A stretch of DNA of 64,000 nt from Roseibium album (GCA_001404055.1 CXTY01000040.1:62001-126000), one strand, 5' to 3'. Shown: positions 25,936 through 34,964, counted from the stretch's first letter. Translations and numbers: made by a program. Notes: generated from the sequence alone by a model not told the origin.

Positions 25936-28203
25936 ATGGCGACCAGGGCGAAACGCCAGTCGAGGATAGAGCCGACATTTGGAGAAAAGAGCAGTAGCCT
26001 GCTCGACCTGCGTCTTGGGCCGCAGGACAGATCTTCTGCGCCCTCCGGCAAAAAATCCTCTGGGTCAAAAACCCGGAAAACGGCCAAACCTGCAGCCAAG
26101 AAAAAAACACCCGCTAAAAAACCTGCGAAACCCAAACGTCCTGCTTCACAAAAACCCAAGGCCAAGAGCACCGCGCGCGGCAATAGCGGCGGACGCTCCG
26201 GTGCCAAACGTAGAAGCCAGAAACGCAAAGCCCGGAACCAGGCACCAACGGTCCTTGGTCGCCTGGTCAGACGTGGCGCTTACTGGAGTGCCGTGCTCGG
26301 GATCTGGGGCTTCATCGCAGTTGTTTGTGTTGTCGGATATTATGCAGCCTTTCTCCCGCCAACCTCTGAATGGCAGGTTCCAGCTAGACCGCCCAATGTC
26401 AAAATCGTTTCTGCCAATGGACAGCTGATTGCAAACCGTGGCGATACTGGCGGCGAAGCTGTACGTTTGGAGCAACTACCGCCCTATTTGCCAAACGCAG
26501 TGATCGCCATTGAAGACCGGCGTTTCCGCTCGCATTTCGGGATCGACCCGATCGGCCTTGTCAGGGCCATGTACACGAATGTGACGACAGGCAGACTGGT
26601 ACAGGGTGGTTCGACGCTGACACAACAGCTTGCCAAAAACCTGTTTCTGGAGCCGGACCGGACAATCAAACGGAAAATCCAGGAACTGGTGCTCGCATTC
26701 TGGCTTGAAGCGGAATACTCGAAGGACGAAATCATCGAAATGTATCTGAACCGGGTCTATCTCGGTTCGGGTGCTTATGGTGTGGATGCAGCGGCCCGGC
26801 GATACTTCGGAAAGTCGGCGCGATTGCTGACCATTGCAGAGGCAGCCACCATCGCCGGTCTCCTGAAAGCGCCATCGCGCTATTCACCGGCACGCAATCC
26901 AGACCTTGCCGAAGATCGGGCGCAGCTGGTGTTGGCGGCCATGCACGAAGAAAACTACATCAACGCCGATGAGGCGAAAAACGCGATCGCAGCCCCTGCA
27001 AAGGTCGTGCGGCGCTATACGACTGCAAGCGAAAATTATGTCGCCGACTGGGTCATGGACGTGCTGCCGCATTTTGTCGGCGCCATTGAAGGCGACATCA
27101 TTGTCGACACCACCATAGATCCTGCCATGCAGGATGCGGCAGAGACCGCATTGCGCGCAGCATTGACGGAATACCAGCAGAAACTTGGCGTTTCTCAAGG
27201 CGCGGTTGTTACGCTGGATACTGCGGGCGCAGTCAAGGCGCTGGTCGGGGGCGCTGACTATTCCAAAAGCCAGTTCAACCGCGCCGTTTATGCCAAACGT
27301 CAGCCCGGTTCCTCCTTCAAGCCATTTGTCTATCTCGCCGCCCTTGAAAACGGCATGACGCCCCAAACAGTTCGGCAGGATCAGCCAATCACCATAGGCG
27401 GCTGGTCTCCCAAAAATTATACCAAACGACACTATGGGCCGGTTACGCTGACGCGCGCGCTAAGCCTGTCACTCAACACTGTGGCGGTAAGGCTTGCGCA
27501 TGAAGTGGGTGCCGGTACCGTGGCCAACACCGCCAAACGGATGGGTGTCACTTCGGACCTGAAAAAGAACCTGTCCCTGGCGCTCGGAACCTCTGAAGTT
27601 ACACCACTGGAAATAGCGGCAGCCTACGTTCCTTTTTCCAACGGCGGATATGGCGTGTTGCCACACGTTGTCCGGCGCATCAGAACTGTGGAAGGCAAGA
27701 CATTGTATTCTCGTGCGGGCGACGGACGCGGCCGCGTGGTTGAACGCCGCACGGTCGGCAACATGAACCTTATGATGTCGGAAACTTTGCTGACAGGAAC
27801 TGGGCGCAAAGCACGACTGGATAGCGGCCGGCCTGCCGGTGGCAAGACCGGTACAAGCCAGGACTTCCGCGATGCCTGGTTCATCGGGTACACCGGCAAC
27901 TTGACCACCGCGGTCTGGTTCGGTAACGACGACAATTCACCAACCAAAAAAGCCACGGGTGGCAGCCTTCCGGCAGTCGTCTGGAAAGACGTCATGGACA
28001 AGGCTCACCAGGACCTTCCCGCTGCCGATTTACCAGGCGTTCCCGGCTTGCCTGCCAGTGTCTCAGCACCGCGTAAACCGGTACCATCCGCTTCTGTCGG
28101 ATCAGGAAGCGAGCCGATCCCGCCAGCGCCAATTGGCGGCGAGGAGACAGGTGAGCGCCGTGGACCGCTCAACCTCCTGCGCAATCTATTCGGCGGCGGC
28201 TAA
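25936..28203 (+). CDS. Penicillin-binding protein 1A (bifunctional transglycosylase/transpeptidase)
   Basis: A 755-residue class A PBP that polymerises and cross-links peptidoglycan. Residues ~35-105 are an extremely basic Lys/Pro/Ala/Arg-rich cytoplasmic tail, followed by one membrane helix (AVLGIWGFIAVVCVVGYYAAFL). The GT51 domain has EDRRFRSHFG, GGSTLTQQLAKNLFL and EMYLNRVYLGSGAYGV. The transpeptidase domain has the active-site SxxK in PGSSFKPF, SLN and KTGTSQD. A Pro/Ser-rich C-terminal tail follows. Its stop codon overlaps the stop of the convergent hydrolase gene. The histone-H1-like tail is unusually long; see findings. Confidence 0.95.
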   Translation: MATRAKRQSRIEPTFGEKSSSLLDLRLGPQDRSSAPSGKKSSGSKTRKTAKPAAKKKTPAKKPAKPKRPASQKPKAKSTARGNSGGRSGAKRRSQKRKARNQAPTVLGRLVRRGAYWSAVLGIWGFIAVVCVVGYYAAFLPPTSEWQVPARPPNVKIVSANGQLIANRGDTGGEAVRLEQLPPYLPNAVIAIEDRRFRSHFGIDPIGLVRAMYTNVTTGRLVQGGSTLTQQLAKNLFLEPDRTIKRKIQELVLAFWLEAEYSKDEIIEMYLNRVYLGSGAYGVDAAARRYFGKSARLLTIAEAATIAGLLKAPSRYSPARNPDLAEDRAQLVLAAMHEENYINADEAKNAIAAPAKVVRRYTTASENYVADWVMDVLPHFVGAIEGDIIVDTTIDPAMQDAAETALRAALTEYQQKLGVSQGAVVTLDTAGAVKALVGGADYSKSQFNRAVYAKRQPGSSFKPFVYLAALENGMTPQTVRQDQPITIGGWSPKNYTKRHYGPVTLTRALSLSLNTVAVRLAHEVGAGTVANTAKRMGVTSDLKKNLSLALGTSEVTPLEIAAAYVPFSNGGYGVLPHVVRRIRTVEGKTLYSRAGDGRGRVVERRTVGNMNLMMSETLLTGTGRKARLDSGRPAGGKTGTSQDFRDAWFIGYTGNLTTAVWFGNDDNSPTKKATGGSLPAVVWKDVMDKAHQDLPAADLPGVPGLPASVSAPRKPVPSASVGSGSEPIPPAPIGGEETGERRGPLNLLRNLFGGG

Positions 28204-29072
28204 AGACGGCTGGAAAAGAAAGAAATCAGGCGCTTTTTGGCGTCTGCAAAGGCTTTGGGGTCATATTGCAGCCAATGCCTTTGTCCGAGGGCACCAGGAA
28301 TGAAAAATCCGGATCCAATCGTCGGGTCATCAAAAGCATGGAACGCGTCCGGATACAAAACCAGCTCAACTTCCGGGATTTCACCCGCGTTGTTTTCCGC
28401 CAGTTTGCTGCACTCGGATGCTGGTGTCCAATGATCCTTTTCCCCGATCAGCACCATGACCGGCGCTGAAAAGTCTCTGCCGGGATTGCAGTAGGGATAT
28501 AATGTGGCGACGGCTTTGAATGATTGTTGAAACCGACTACCAACTCCGTTTTTGCTGACGGCAGCCAAAGCCGTCTCACCACCGTGCGACCAACCGATCA
28601 ACCCCACCCGGGTTTGGTCCACGTAAGGCTGAGTGGTTAAAAATTCCAGCGCTCCATAGGCGTCAAGAACCCTGCCAGCCACCGTGGTCGTTGAATTTTT
28701 ATCTCCATCGCACTGGCGGATAACACTTCGCGGGCGGAAGCTGTCAACGACAAGTGTGACATAGCCAGCTTTGTTCAATTGTCTTGCCCAGTTGAAGTGG
28801 GACTGCTGGATACCGCCGCAGCCATGCAGCAACACGATCGCTGGATGTGGTCCTTGTCCCTCAGGCCTACCCAGGTGACCCCAGATCGGCGCACCCAAGG
28901 TCGTTGGTGTCTCTGTGTTCGTGCTGCTTGATGTGTCTACGCTCGGCATAACGCCAGTGGGAAAGTGAACAACCTCATGGACGCTCTGTGCGTTCGCGAG
29001 TGAATAAGTCCCAAATAGCAGAAGTACCGCAGAAACAGTTTTTACGAATTCGCGGCGGAAACTGAACTTCAT
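28200..29072 (-). CDS. Secreted dienelactone-hydrolase-family alpha/beta hydrolase
   Basis: A 290-residue exported hydrolase. The N-terminal signal peptide (MKFSFRREFVKTVSAVLLLFGTYSLANAQ, ending near ANAQ) is followed by an alpha/beta fold with LLHGCGGIQQS, the nucleophile elbow GWSHGGE (Ser, not the Cys of classical dienelactone hydrolases), a likely catalytic Asp in GEKDHWTP and His in DAFHAF. The frame extends to 29519, but that part only shadows the next gene, so ATG 29072 is the start. It is tail-to-tail with PBP1A, with overlapping stop codons. The substrate is unknown. Confidence 0.88.
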   Translation of the reverse strand: MKFSFRREFVKTVSAVLLLFGTYSLANAQSVHEVVHFPTGVMPSVDTSSSTNTETPTTLGAPIWGHLGRPEGQGPHPAIVLLHGCGGIQQSHFNWARQLNKAGYVTLVVDSFRPRSVIRQCDGDKNSTTTVAGRVLDAYGALEFLTTQPYVDQTRVGLIGWSHGGETALAAVSKNGVGSRFQQSFKAVATLYPYCNPGRDFSAPVMVLIGEKDHWTPASECSKLAENNAGEIPEVELVLYPDAFHAFDDPTIGSGFFIPGALGQRHWLQYDPKAFADAKKRLISFFSSRL

Positions 29073-29142
29073 GACTATCTTTCGCAATTGTCCAGCCACT
29101 GTCCAGTCAATGCCCGGCGCACACGAGGGATACCTACGCGCC

Positions 29143-29577
29143 TTAACAGTCGTGACTGTAGGTAAACACCAGGGTGTCAGTGGTGTAGCGGCCGGTTGGC
29201 TGACATCGATTGAAAACCTCACGGTTTCCGCGCACTGTAACTTGAAGCTGATCGCCGCGAACCGGCCCTTCCACGAAGTACTCCAACGGATTGCCAGGGC
29301 AGAATTTGGAAAAGACGCGCGCTGTTCCGGAATACCAGTTTCCGTTCTTGGTGCCGTTAAACAGCAGCGTACCGCTATGAACACCCGCGTTGCGCAGGAC
29401 ATTGCGGGGAACCTCATAAGACAACCAACGCTGGTTTCCCTGCGCCTGCAGACGCATGATTGACCCATTGTGGTCCCAGCAACTGTCGGCAATCGCGGCA
29501 CCCGGCAACAACAGACCAAGCACGATCAAAATCTGCAAAACCAATCGAACGGTTGTTTCGAAAATCGGTAACTTCAT
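29143..29577 (-). CDS. Small secreted protein of unknown function
   Basis: A 144-residue protein with a clear signal peptide (VRLVLQILIVLGLLLPGAAIADS). The mature ~115 residues contain four Cys and a Gly/Asn-rich beta pattern (GSIMRLQAQGNQRWLSYEVP; GTLLFNGTKNGNWYSGTARVF; GDQLQVTVRG), probably a small disulfide-bonded periplasmic beta fold. Start ATG 29577 has GGCGGAA just upstream; the frame continues to 29682 without support. I do not recognise a family. It lies between the hydrolase and the metallopeptidase genes, all on the minus strand. Confidence 0.75.
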   Translation of the reverse strand: MKLPIFETTVRLVLQILIVLGLLLPGAAIADSCWDHNGSIMRLQAQGNQRWLSYEVPRNVLRNAGVHSGTLLFNGTKNGNWYSGTARVFSKFCPGNPLEYFVEGPVRGDQLQVTVRGNREVFNRCQPTGRYTTDTLVFTYSHDC

Positions 29578-29639
29578 TTCCGCCCCCAAAATATCAAGGA
29601 CAAAACGAACCACATTTCGCTTCGCTTGTAACGGGCTTT

Positions 29640-30374
29640 CTAACCAAATCCGTGCAAATGCGCCCCATTCTCTTTGAGCCAAATGCGTGCTTGAGGGGTT
29701 TGCGGTGCAAGTTTTTCGCAGAGATTCCAGAACCGATCTGAATGGTTCATTTCCTGCAAATGTGCCACTTCATGGGCTGCGACATAATCCAGGATCTCCG
29801 GCGGTGCGAGGACAAGTCGCCAGGAAAAAGACAGCCGCCCATTGGAGGCACAGGACCCCCAGCGGCTCTTGGTGTCGCGAATACTGAGAGCAGCAATTTT
29901 TTTGCCGATTTTCTTGGCATGAACGTCGGCTCGCTCCGTGAGGTCCTTGCGCGCGGCTTCCTTGAGCCAGTTGGTCAGCTTTCTTGGCAGATGATCTTCA
30001 GCTCCCGGTACAAACAGAGCTGGTGAACCATCATCAGAATGGCCTGCCGATACCACCCCGCGCAGCCCACCAGTCGGGACAATGATATGGTCTTCCCCGC
30101 GTAGCGGAATTGTTTCACCCGACATGAATGCAATGTGATCGGGGCGATCCTGCAATCGCGCGACAAGCCAACCGATGTTTTGACGTGCAAACCGTTCCGC
30201 TCGAGCCAGGTTTCCTCCCTTGGGAACGGTGAGAACTGGGCCGGATCGGTCTGCAGGCAATCGCAACAAATAACGTTGTGCACGCGGGTTCGCCTTCAGA
30301 CGGATTCGAACCGCATCGGTCTCCGTCTCGATTTCTATGTGATTAGGTAGCGGTTTGCGTAGGCGAAAGGGCAT
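29640..30374 (-). CDS. YgjP/SprT-like M48-family metallopeptidase (DUF45)
   Basis: A 244-residue soluble protein of the DUF45/YgjP group. The C-terminal zinc motif HEVAHLQEMNHSDRFW gives HExxH plus the third ligand His, and is preceded by SRWGSCASNGRLSFSWRLVLAP, the typical strand block. The N-terminal half is a beta-rich domain. The zinc site is intact, so it is probably an active cytoplasmic peptidase; its substrate is unknown. Confidence 0.9.
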   Translation of the reverse strand: MPFRLRKPLPNHIEIETETDAVRIRLKANPRAQRYLLRLPADRSGPVLTVPKGGNLARAERFARQNIGWLVARLQDRPDHIAFMSGETIPLRGEDHIIVPTGGLRGVVSAGHSDDGSPALFVPGAEDHLPRKLTNWLKEAARKDLTERADVHAKKIGKKIAALSIRDTKSRWGSCASNGRLSFSWRLVLAPPEILDYVAAHEVAHLQEMNHSDRFWNLCEKLAPQTPQARIWLKENGAHLHGFG

Positions 30375-30445
30375 GAATAGCTAACATCCGGACGAATCGA
30401 TTTCGCGGAGTTTAAGAGAGTTTTTCGGAGGAATAAACGGACGAA

Positions 30446-30469
30446 AGCGGCGCTTATCAGGGCGCCGCT
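30446..30469 (-). terminator. Probable terminator after the DUF2852 gene
   Basis: Read on the minus strand, AGCGGCGC and GCGCCGCT form a perfect 8-bp stem with an 8-base loop followed by TTCGT, about 40 bases after the DUF2852 stop. A second small hairpin (GGGTCT/AGACCC) lies between them. The T-tract is weak. Confidence 0.5.
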
Positions 30470-30510
30470 CTCGGTCTGACCGTTGGGGACGGGTCTGGGA
30501 GGAAAGACCC

Positions 30511-30939
30511 TTAAGCTGGTGCGGCGTCGCCGTCACCTGTCTTGCGGCCCCGATTGGCCATATAGCGATCAAACTCTTCCTGATCGCGCGCACGGCGCAA
30601 TTCACGGAGGAAGTCATCGAAATCAGCCCGCATTGCGTCGAGTTTCGCGCGTTCTTCTTCGAGGCGCTTCATTTCACGCTCGCGATAATCGTCGAACGCA
30701 ACATTGCCTGTACGTGCATACCCAGTTGTACTTGACATCTGATCGAATGCTCCCTTCAGCGGGCTCCCCCGCCATTGATCCTTTGCATCGCGGGCCAGGC
30801 CCTCGAAGCGGTCTCCCCACAAAACGTAGGCGAGCATGGCAAGGCCAAGCGGCCAGAAAACCACAAACCCCAGTACCATCAGACCGATGGTCGCAGGTGT
30901 CCAGGCAGGTTTAATCATGCAACTTTTAGTCGTTGTCAT
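30511..30939 (-). CDS. DUF2852 domain membrane protein
   Basis: A 142-residue protein with one N-terminal membrane segment (WTPATIGLMVLGFVVFWPLGLAMLAYVLWGD) followed by a highly charged coiled coil (DDYREREMKRLEEERAKLDAMRADFDDFLRELRRARDQEEFDRYMANR). This layout is typical of DUF2852, common in Alphaproteobacteria and without assigned function. ATG 30939 is chosen; ATG 30951 and 30918 are in frame and equally possible. Confidence 0.85.
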   Translation of the reverse strand: MTTTKSCMIKPAWTPATIGLMVLGFVVFWPLGLAMLAYVLWGDRFEGLARDAKDQWRGSPLKGAFDQMSSTTGYARTGNVAFDDYREREMKRLEEERAKLDAMRADFDDFLRELRRARDQEEFDRYMANRGRKTGDGDAAPA

Positions 30940-31032
30940 CGTCCCATCCATTTAAAACATCCACGATGTTCAGGTGGTGACTCTAACGGCGGCCTTCAAG
31001 GATTTTTGACAGTATTGCGGTGGACCCATAAA

Positions 31033-31066
31033 CAAAAAGACCCGGCTGATTTAAAACACAGCCAGG
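31033..31066 (-). terminator. Rho-independent terminator after the glycosyltransferase gene
   Basis: On the minus strand, CCTGGCTG and CAGCCGGG (plus-strand 31059-31066 and 31041-31048) pair with one G-U, enclose a 10-base loop, and are followed by TCTTTTTG. It lies about 35 bases after the glycosyltransferase stop. Confidence 0.82.
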
Positions 31067-31101
31067 CCTAGTCATATGTTTTTATTGCTAAAATTTGTTC
31101 T

Positions 31102-31794
31102 TTAGTCGAACGGTCCATCAATCACATGTTGTGCTGAATAATTCGCCAAAAGTTTTTCCCGGTGCCATTCCGCTGCCATCGGGGCATTGGCATATTCGTG
31201 AAAACACGGCGTGCCGAGCGTAAAGTGAAGCAATTTTGCGTCTTCGTTGGGACCTAGCTCGTCAGGCAACCAGTTCCACTCGATCGGCAACTCCCCAATC
31301 TGTTCATCTTCCAGCCAGGTGAAGCGGTGCAACTGAGCGCCCGTCGCATTCATCACAAAATCGGGTGTAACAGACCGGTTGGCTGGATGTGCGCAATTCC
31401 ACAGAACGACACTCGACCAATTTTTTCGCGGATAGTCTTCGTTCCGAGACCCAAGATATTTGGTCGACTGCTTGGTCTTGTAGTCGTGGTGAACGCACAT
31501 CACCGCCTTGCTTTCATCCCGCATGGCGAAAAGCTTGGCAATGTCGTCCCGCACGATCATGTCACCGTCCATGAACAATGCCCAGCCGTTGTAGTTCATC
31601 AGGTTCGGGATCAGAAAACGGCTATAAATGAAGTGGTTAGAACCGTCGGTGTGGGTCTCTTGGTAGGTTTTGAGATTGTGAAGTGAGAGCGGTGTTACTG
31701 CCAGAACGTCACTTGATTGCCGCGTCAAACTGTTGACGCACACATGATAGGCAACTGCTTCGCGTGGATCAAATCCAATAAAAATATTCAGCAC
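31102..31794 (-). CDS. Glycosyltransferase (GT-A fold, GT8-like)
   Basis: A 230-residue nucleotide-sugar transferase. It begins with IFIGFDPREAVAYHVCVNSL, a strand-loop typical of this group, and has a DxD metal motif in LFMDGDMIV (about residue 77). A later aromatic-rich part (EWNWLPDEL; LLHFTLGTPCFHEY) resembles lipopolysaccharide-type GT8-like enzymes. It stands alone between a palindrome and a terminator and appears monocistronic. Donor and acceptor cannot be told. Confidence 0.83.
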   Translation of the reverse strand: MLNIFIGFDPREAVAYHVCVNSLTRQSSDVLAVTPLSLHNLKTYQETHTDGSNHFIYSRFLIPNLMNYNGWALFMDGDMIVRDDIAKLFAMRDESKAVMCVHHDYKTKQSTKYLGSRNEDYPRKNWSSVVLWNCAHPANRSVTPDFVMNATGAQLHRFTWLEDEQIGELPIEWNWLPDELGPNEDAKLLHFTLGTPCFHEYANAPMAAEWHREKLLANYSAQHVIDGPFD

Positions 31795-31899
31795 TACTAT
31801 ATCTCCGGCAGCAGGTTCAGACCGGTCTTTTATTGGCCTAAAACTGCAGAATCAATAGCTGGACGGGCTCCATGGTGAAAAACTGGAATGTGGAGCACA

Positions 31900-31930
31900 G
31901 GTTATAGACGCCAAATTGGCGTCTATAACC
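31900..31930. repeat. Perfect 31-base palindrome (15-bp arms)
   Basis: GGTTATAGACGCCAA (31900-31914), one central base, and TTGGCGTCTATAACC (31916-31930) form a perfect inverted repeat. It sits 11 bases after the PHA depolymerase stop and 106 bases before the glycosyltransferase start (both minus strand). No T-run follows on either strand. Confidence 0.88.
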
Positions 31931-31940
31931 TTGAATTTAA

Positions 31941-33518
31941 TCAGCTTACCGGCTCAGTCAGGTGCTGCGCCTGGGCTATCCAGTTGTCCCGTGCAATGCG
32001 GCCTCGGAAATCGAGTTTGCTGTCAAGCGCTTCGATCTGCTCCGTCGTCAGCGATGCAATCTGCCAGTAGTGGAATATTCCGGCCTCGTTCAGTGCAGAT
32101 TCCAGTTTGGGACCGACACCGCTGATCGCTTTCAAATTGTCGGCGACACCCTTTGGTTTGCTCAGAAGGATTACTTCCAGAGAACCCGGTTTGGACCGAG
32201 ACTTTTTCTTGGCGTTCGCCTTTGGCTGTGACGGCATTTTCGCCATGATTTTTGGCGTAGCCGGTTTCGCAGGCGCAGGTTTCGGCCCGTCCGCACGATT
32301 GGACCTGATAAAGTCCAAGACCCGTGGCGCAATTTCAGACCGCCAGCGAGACCCGTTGAAGACACCATAGTGGCCGACATTTGGCTGTTCGTAGTGAACT
32401 TTCATTTCCTCAGCCAGGCCTGTACAAAGATCATGTGCCGCTCTGGTTTGACCGCGACCTGTAATGTCGTCTTTCTCACCTTCAACGGTTAGAAGAGCTG
32501 TCCGCGTGATCTTGCTGCAATCGATCAGGTTGCCATTGTGCAGCATCGTGCCGTTTGGAAGCGAATGATCAATAAAGACGGTTTCGACTGTCTGGAGGTA
32601 AAATTCCGCCGTCAGATCCATGACGGCGAGATATTCATCATAGAAATCGCGGTGTTTTTCGGCGTTGTCCCCGTCGCCTTCCACCAGATGCTGGAAAAAG
32701 TCGCGATGGGCGGTCACGTGCCGGTCCAGGTTCATGCTCATGAAACCTGAAAGCTGAAGAAACCCTGGATAAACATCGCGCGCGAAACCGGGATGCGGAA
32801 ACGGCACTTTCATCACAACGTTGCTCTTGAACCAGTCGATCCCTTTGGAAACGGCAAGATCGTTCACTGCCGTTGGAGCGACCCGCGTATCGATCGGTCC
32901 ACCCATCAGCGTCATGGTCGCGGGAACACAAGGGTCTTCCTGGTCTTCCATCACAGCCACAGCCGCCAAAACAGGAACCGAAGGCTGGCAAACGCCCAAT
33001 ATGTGCGTATCGGGGCCTAGGAAGTGCAACATCGAAATGATGTAGTCGATGTAATCATCAAGATCGAACTTGCCATCCTGCAAGGGAACCATGCGAGCGT
33101 CGATCCAATCCGTAATGTAGACATCGGCGTCCGGCATCAATGTCTCAACCGTTCCCCGCAGCAAGGTTGCGTAGTGGCCCGACATTGGAGAAACGATCAG
33201 CACTTTGGGGTCGTTGCGATGCGAAGTGATCTCGCGTTCAAATCGGATCAGATCACAAAACGGCCTGCTCCAGACAGCTTGTTCGCGCACCGGAACCCGA
33301 ACGCCACTGACCGTTGTTTCTTTCAGTCCGAATTCCGGCTTGCCATAACGACGTGTCGTACGTTCAAGAACTTCACAACCGGCTGCTATCGAGCGACCGT
33401 AACTTGTATGTGTAAGTGGATTAAGCGGATTCTGGAAACAGAGCCTTGTCATGTCAGCCATGGCCCTGAAGGGCGCCATTGCTGCATGGTTCAACTCGTA
33501 AAGGTGATAAAACGGCAA
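31941..33518 (-). CDS. phaZ: Intracellular polyhydroxyalkanoate depolymerase with C-terminal HhH domain
   Basis: A 525-residue enzyme that mobilises stored poly-3-hydroxybutyrate. The N-terminus (PFYHLYELNHAAMAPFRA) and the nucleophile motif GVCQPS with Cys177 match intracellular PhaZ. VSPMSGHYATLLRGTVETL and the C-terminal NVGHYGVFNGSRW (catalytic His) are also typical. After an Ala/Lys/Pro linker there is an added ~65-residue module (about 455-520, LKAISGVGPKLESALNEAGI ... RGRIARDNWIAQA), a helix-hairpin-helix domain. The start is TTG 33518: AAGGAG lies eight bases upstream and homologous proteins begin there. The frame remains open to 33713 but without support. Confidence 0.93.
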   Translation of the reverse strand: MPFYHLYELNHAAMAPFRAMADMTRLCFQNPLNPLTHTSYGRSIAAGCEVLERTTRRYGKPEFGLKETTVSGVRVPVREQAVWSRPFCDLIRFEREITSHRNDPKVLIVSPMSGHYATLLRGTVETLMPDADVYITDWIDARMVPLQDGKFDLDDYIDYIISMLHFLGPDTHILGVCQPSVPVLAAVAVMEDQEDPCVPATMTLMGGPIDTRVAPTAVNDLAVSKGIDWFKSNVVMKVPFPHPGFARDVYPGFLQLSGFMSMNLDRHVTAHRDFFQHLVEGDGDNAEKHRDFYDEYLAVMDLTAEFYLQTVETVFIDHSLPNGTMLHNGNLIDCSKITRTALLTVEGEKDDITGRGQTRAAHDLCTGLAEEMKVHYEQPNVGHYGVFNGSRWRSEIAPRVLDFIRSNRADGPKPAPAKPATPKIMAKMPSQPKANAKKKSRSKPGSLEVILLSKPKGVADNLKAISGVGPKLESALNEAGIFHYWQIASLTTEQIEALDSKLDFRGRIARDNWIAQAQHLTEPVS

Positions 33519-33608
33519 AGGCGCATCTCCTTCGTTATGAGGCCGCCGCCTACCCCCTGGCGAATATGATATACATGTTTCGCGGCCCGTTATTATTTGC
33601 ACCATCTG

Positions 33609-33619
33609 TTGCAATGCAG
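33609..33619 (-). promoter_or_regulatory. Possible PhaR-type operator upstream of phaZ
   Basis: CTGCATTGCAA on the minus strand is one base off the CTGC-N3-GCAG motif reported for alphaproteobacterial PhaR, and lies about 90 bases before the phaZ start in the 277-base gap between phaZ and hemW. No other gene is seen in that gap. It is a pattern match only. Confidence 0.25.
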
Positions 33620-33795
33620 CAGGATAGCTAGGCAAACAGCGGCCCGCAATAGGGTTATCTAATACCTTTTTACTAGCGTAAATGCGCGAAATCACAATCA
33701 AACTTGTTTTCACGGCAATTTAATGTGCAGCGCAAAATCAGATAAAGTATTTAAATCAATTTGGTAGAGTTAATTCCGAAACCGGATTGACGTCG

Positions 33796-34959
33796 CTAAG
33801 CAGCAAGATCTGCGACAACTGCATCGAGCACAAAAAATCCCTCTCGCGTGGCTCGAACCCGGTTTTCCCCGATTTCCTCCACCATTCCGTGCTCCAGAAG
33901 ATCATTCAAGCGACGAGGATCGATCGATCTGCTGGCAAATCTCTCGTATCGAGTCAGGTCAATGCCTTCCGTCAGCCGCAAACCCATCAAGAGAAATTCA
34001 TCACCTTGTTCTTCTTCGTTCAGACCGAAGCTTTCAATCATGCCATGGCCATTGTGCTCGACATTTTCCAGCCAGGTTTCCGGGTGGCGTTCCGTTGACG
34101 TCGCCAGCCGGTTCACGCCAACAGACAGGCGTCCATGCGCACCTGGGCCAACGCCGACATAATCGCCATAACGCCAGTAGACCAGATTATGCCGACATTC
34201 CGCGCCAGGCTTGGCATGATTTGAAACTTCGTAGGCCGGCAAGCCTGCGTTTGCGGTTATGTCCTGCGTGAGTTCATAAAACGCGGCACCAAGATCAGGT
34301 TCCGGTATTTTCAGTTTGCCAGCGTGAAAGAGTTGGAAATAGGGCGTCCCCTCTTCAATAGTGAGCTGATAAAGCGACATATGGTCGGCGGCGAGGTCGA
34401 GCGCCTGTTTCAACTCAACTTCCCAACCTGCAAGCGTCTGGTCTGGCCTTGCGTATATGAGATCGAAGGAAAGACGCGGAAAAGTCGACCGCGCAATTTC
34501 AATTGCAGAACGCGCCGTTTTGGCGTCATGCAGACGGCCGAGCAACCTGAGATCGCTGTCAATGAGTGATTGAACACCCAACGACACACGGTTTACACCG
34601 GCTGCACGATAGCCTTTGAACCGGTCCGCTTCGACAGATGACGGATTGGCTTCCAGGGAAATTTCCGCCTCAGGGTCCACGGTCCAAAGATCAGACACTT
34701 TGGACAGGATCCGCTCAACAGTTGCCGGTTCCATGAGCGAGGGTGTTCCGCCGCCAAAGAAAATCGACTGCACGACCTTGCCCTTGGTCAGATCGGCGAA
34801 ATGAGACAGTTCTCGCTCAAAAGCATCGGCAAAACGGGACTGATCAACGGGCTGGTGACGCACATGGGAATTGAAGTCGCAGTAAGGGCACTTGGCTGCA
34901 CAAAACGGCCAATGAATATAGATGCCAAACCCACCGTCTGATGACACTTGCGACGTCAC
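33796..34959 (-). CDS. hemW: Radical SAM heme chaperone HemW
   Basis: A 387-residue radical SAM protein of the HemW/HemN-like group, which inserts heme into respiratory enzymes and is distinct from the true HemN oxidase. The [4Fe-4S] motif CxxxCxxC is Cys20, Cys24 and Cys27 (FCAAKCPYCDFNSH). SIFFGGGTPSLM and VSLGVQSLID are family blocks, and a C-terminal HemN_C winged domain follows. It starts five bases after rdgB in the rph-rdgB-hemW operon. Confidence 0.95.
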   Translation of the reverse strand: MTSQVSSDGGFGIYIHWPFCAAKCPYCDFNSHVRHQPVDQSRFADAFERELSHFADLTKGKVVQSIFFGGGTPSLMEPATVERILSKVSDLWTVDPEAEISLEANPSSVEADRFKGYRAAGVNRVSLGVQSLIDSDLRLLGRLHDAKTARSAIEIARSTFPRLSFDLIYARPDQTLAGWEVELKQALDLAADHMSLYQLTIEEGTPYFQLFHAGKLKIPEPDLGAAFYELTQDITANAGLPAYEVSNHAKPGAECRHNLVYWRYGDYVGVGPGAHGRLSVGVNRLATSTERHPETWLENVEHNGHGMIESFGLNEEEQGDEFLLMGLRLTEGIDLTRYERFASRSIDPRRLNDLLEHGMVEEIGENRVRATREGFFVLDAVVADLAA

Positions 34960-34964
34960 TTACA

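Noticed and set aside
29073-29519. N-terminal extension of the dienelactone-hydrolase frame
   Set aside because: The extra ~149 residues are an alternative-frame reading of the upstream secreted-protein gene; a signal peptide starts at 29072.
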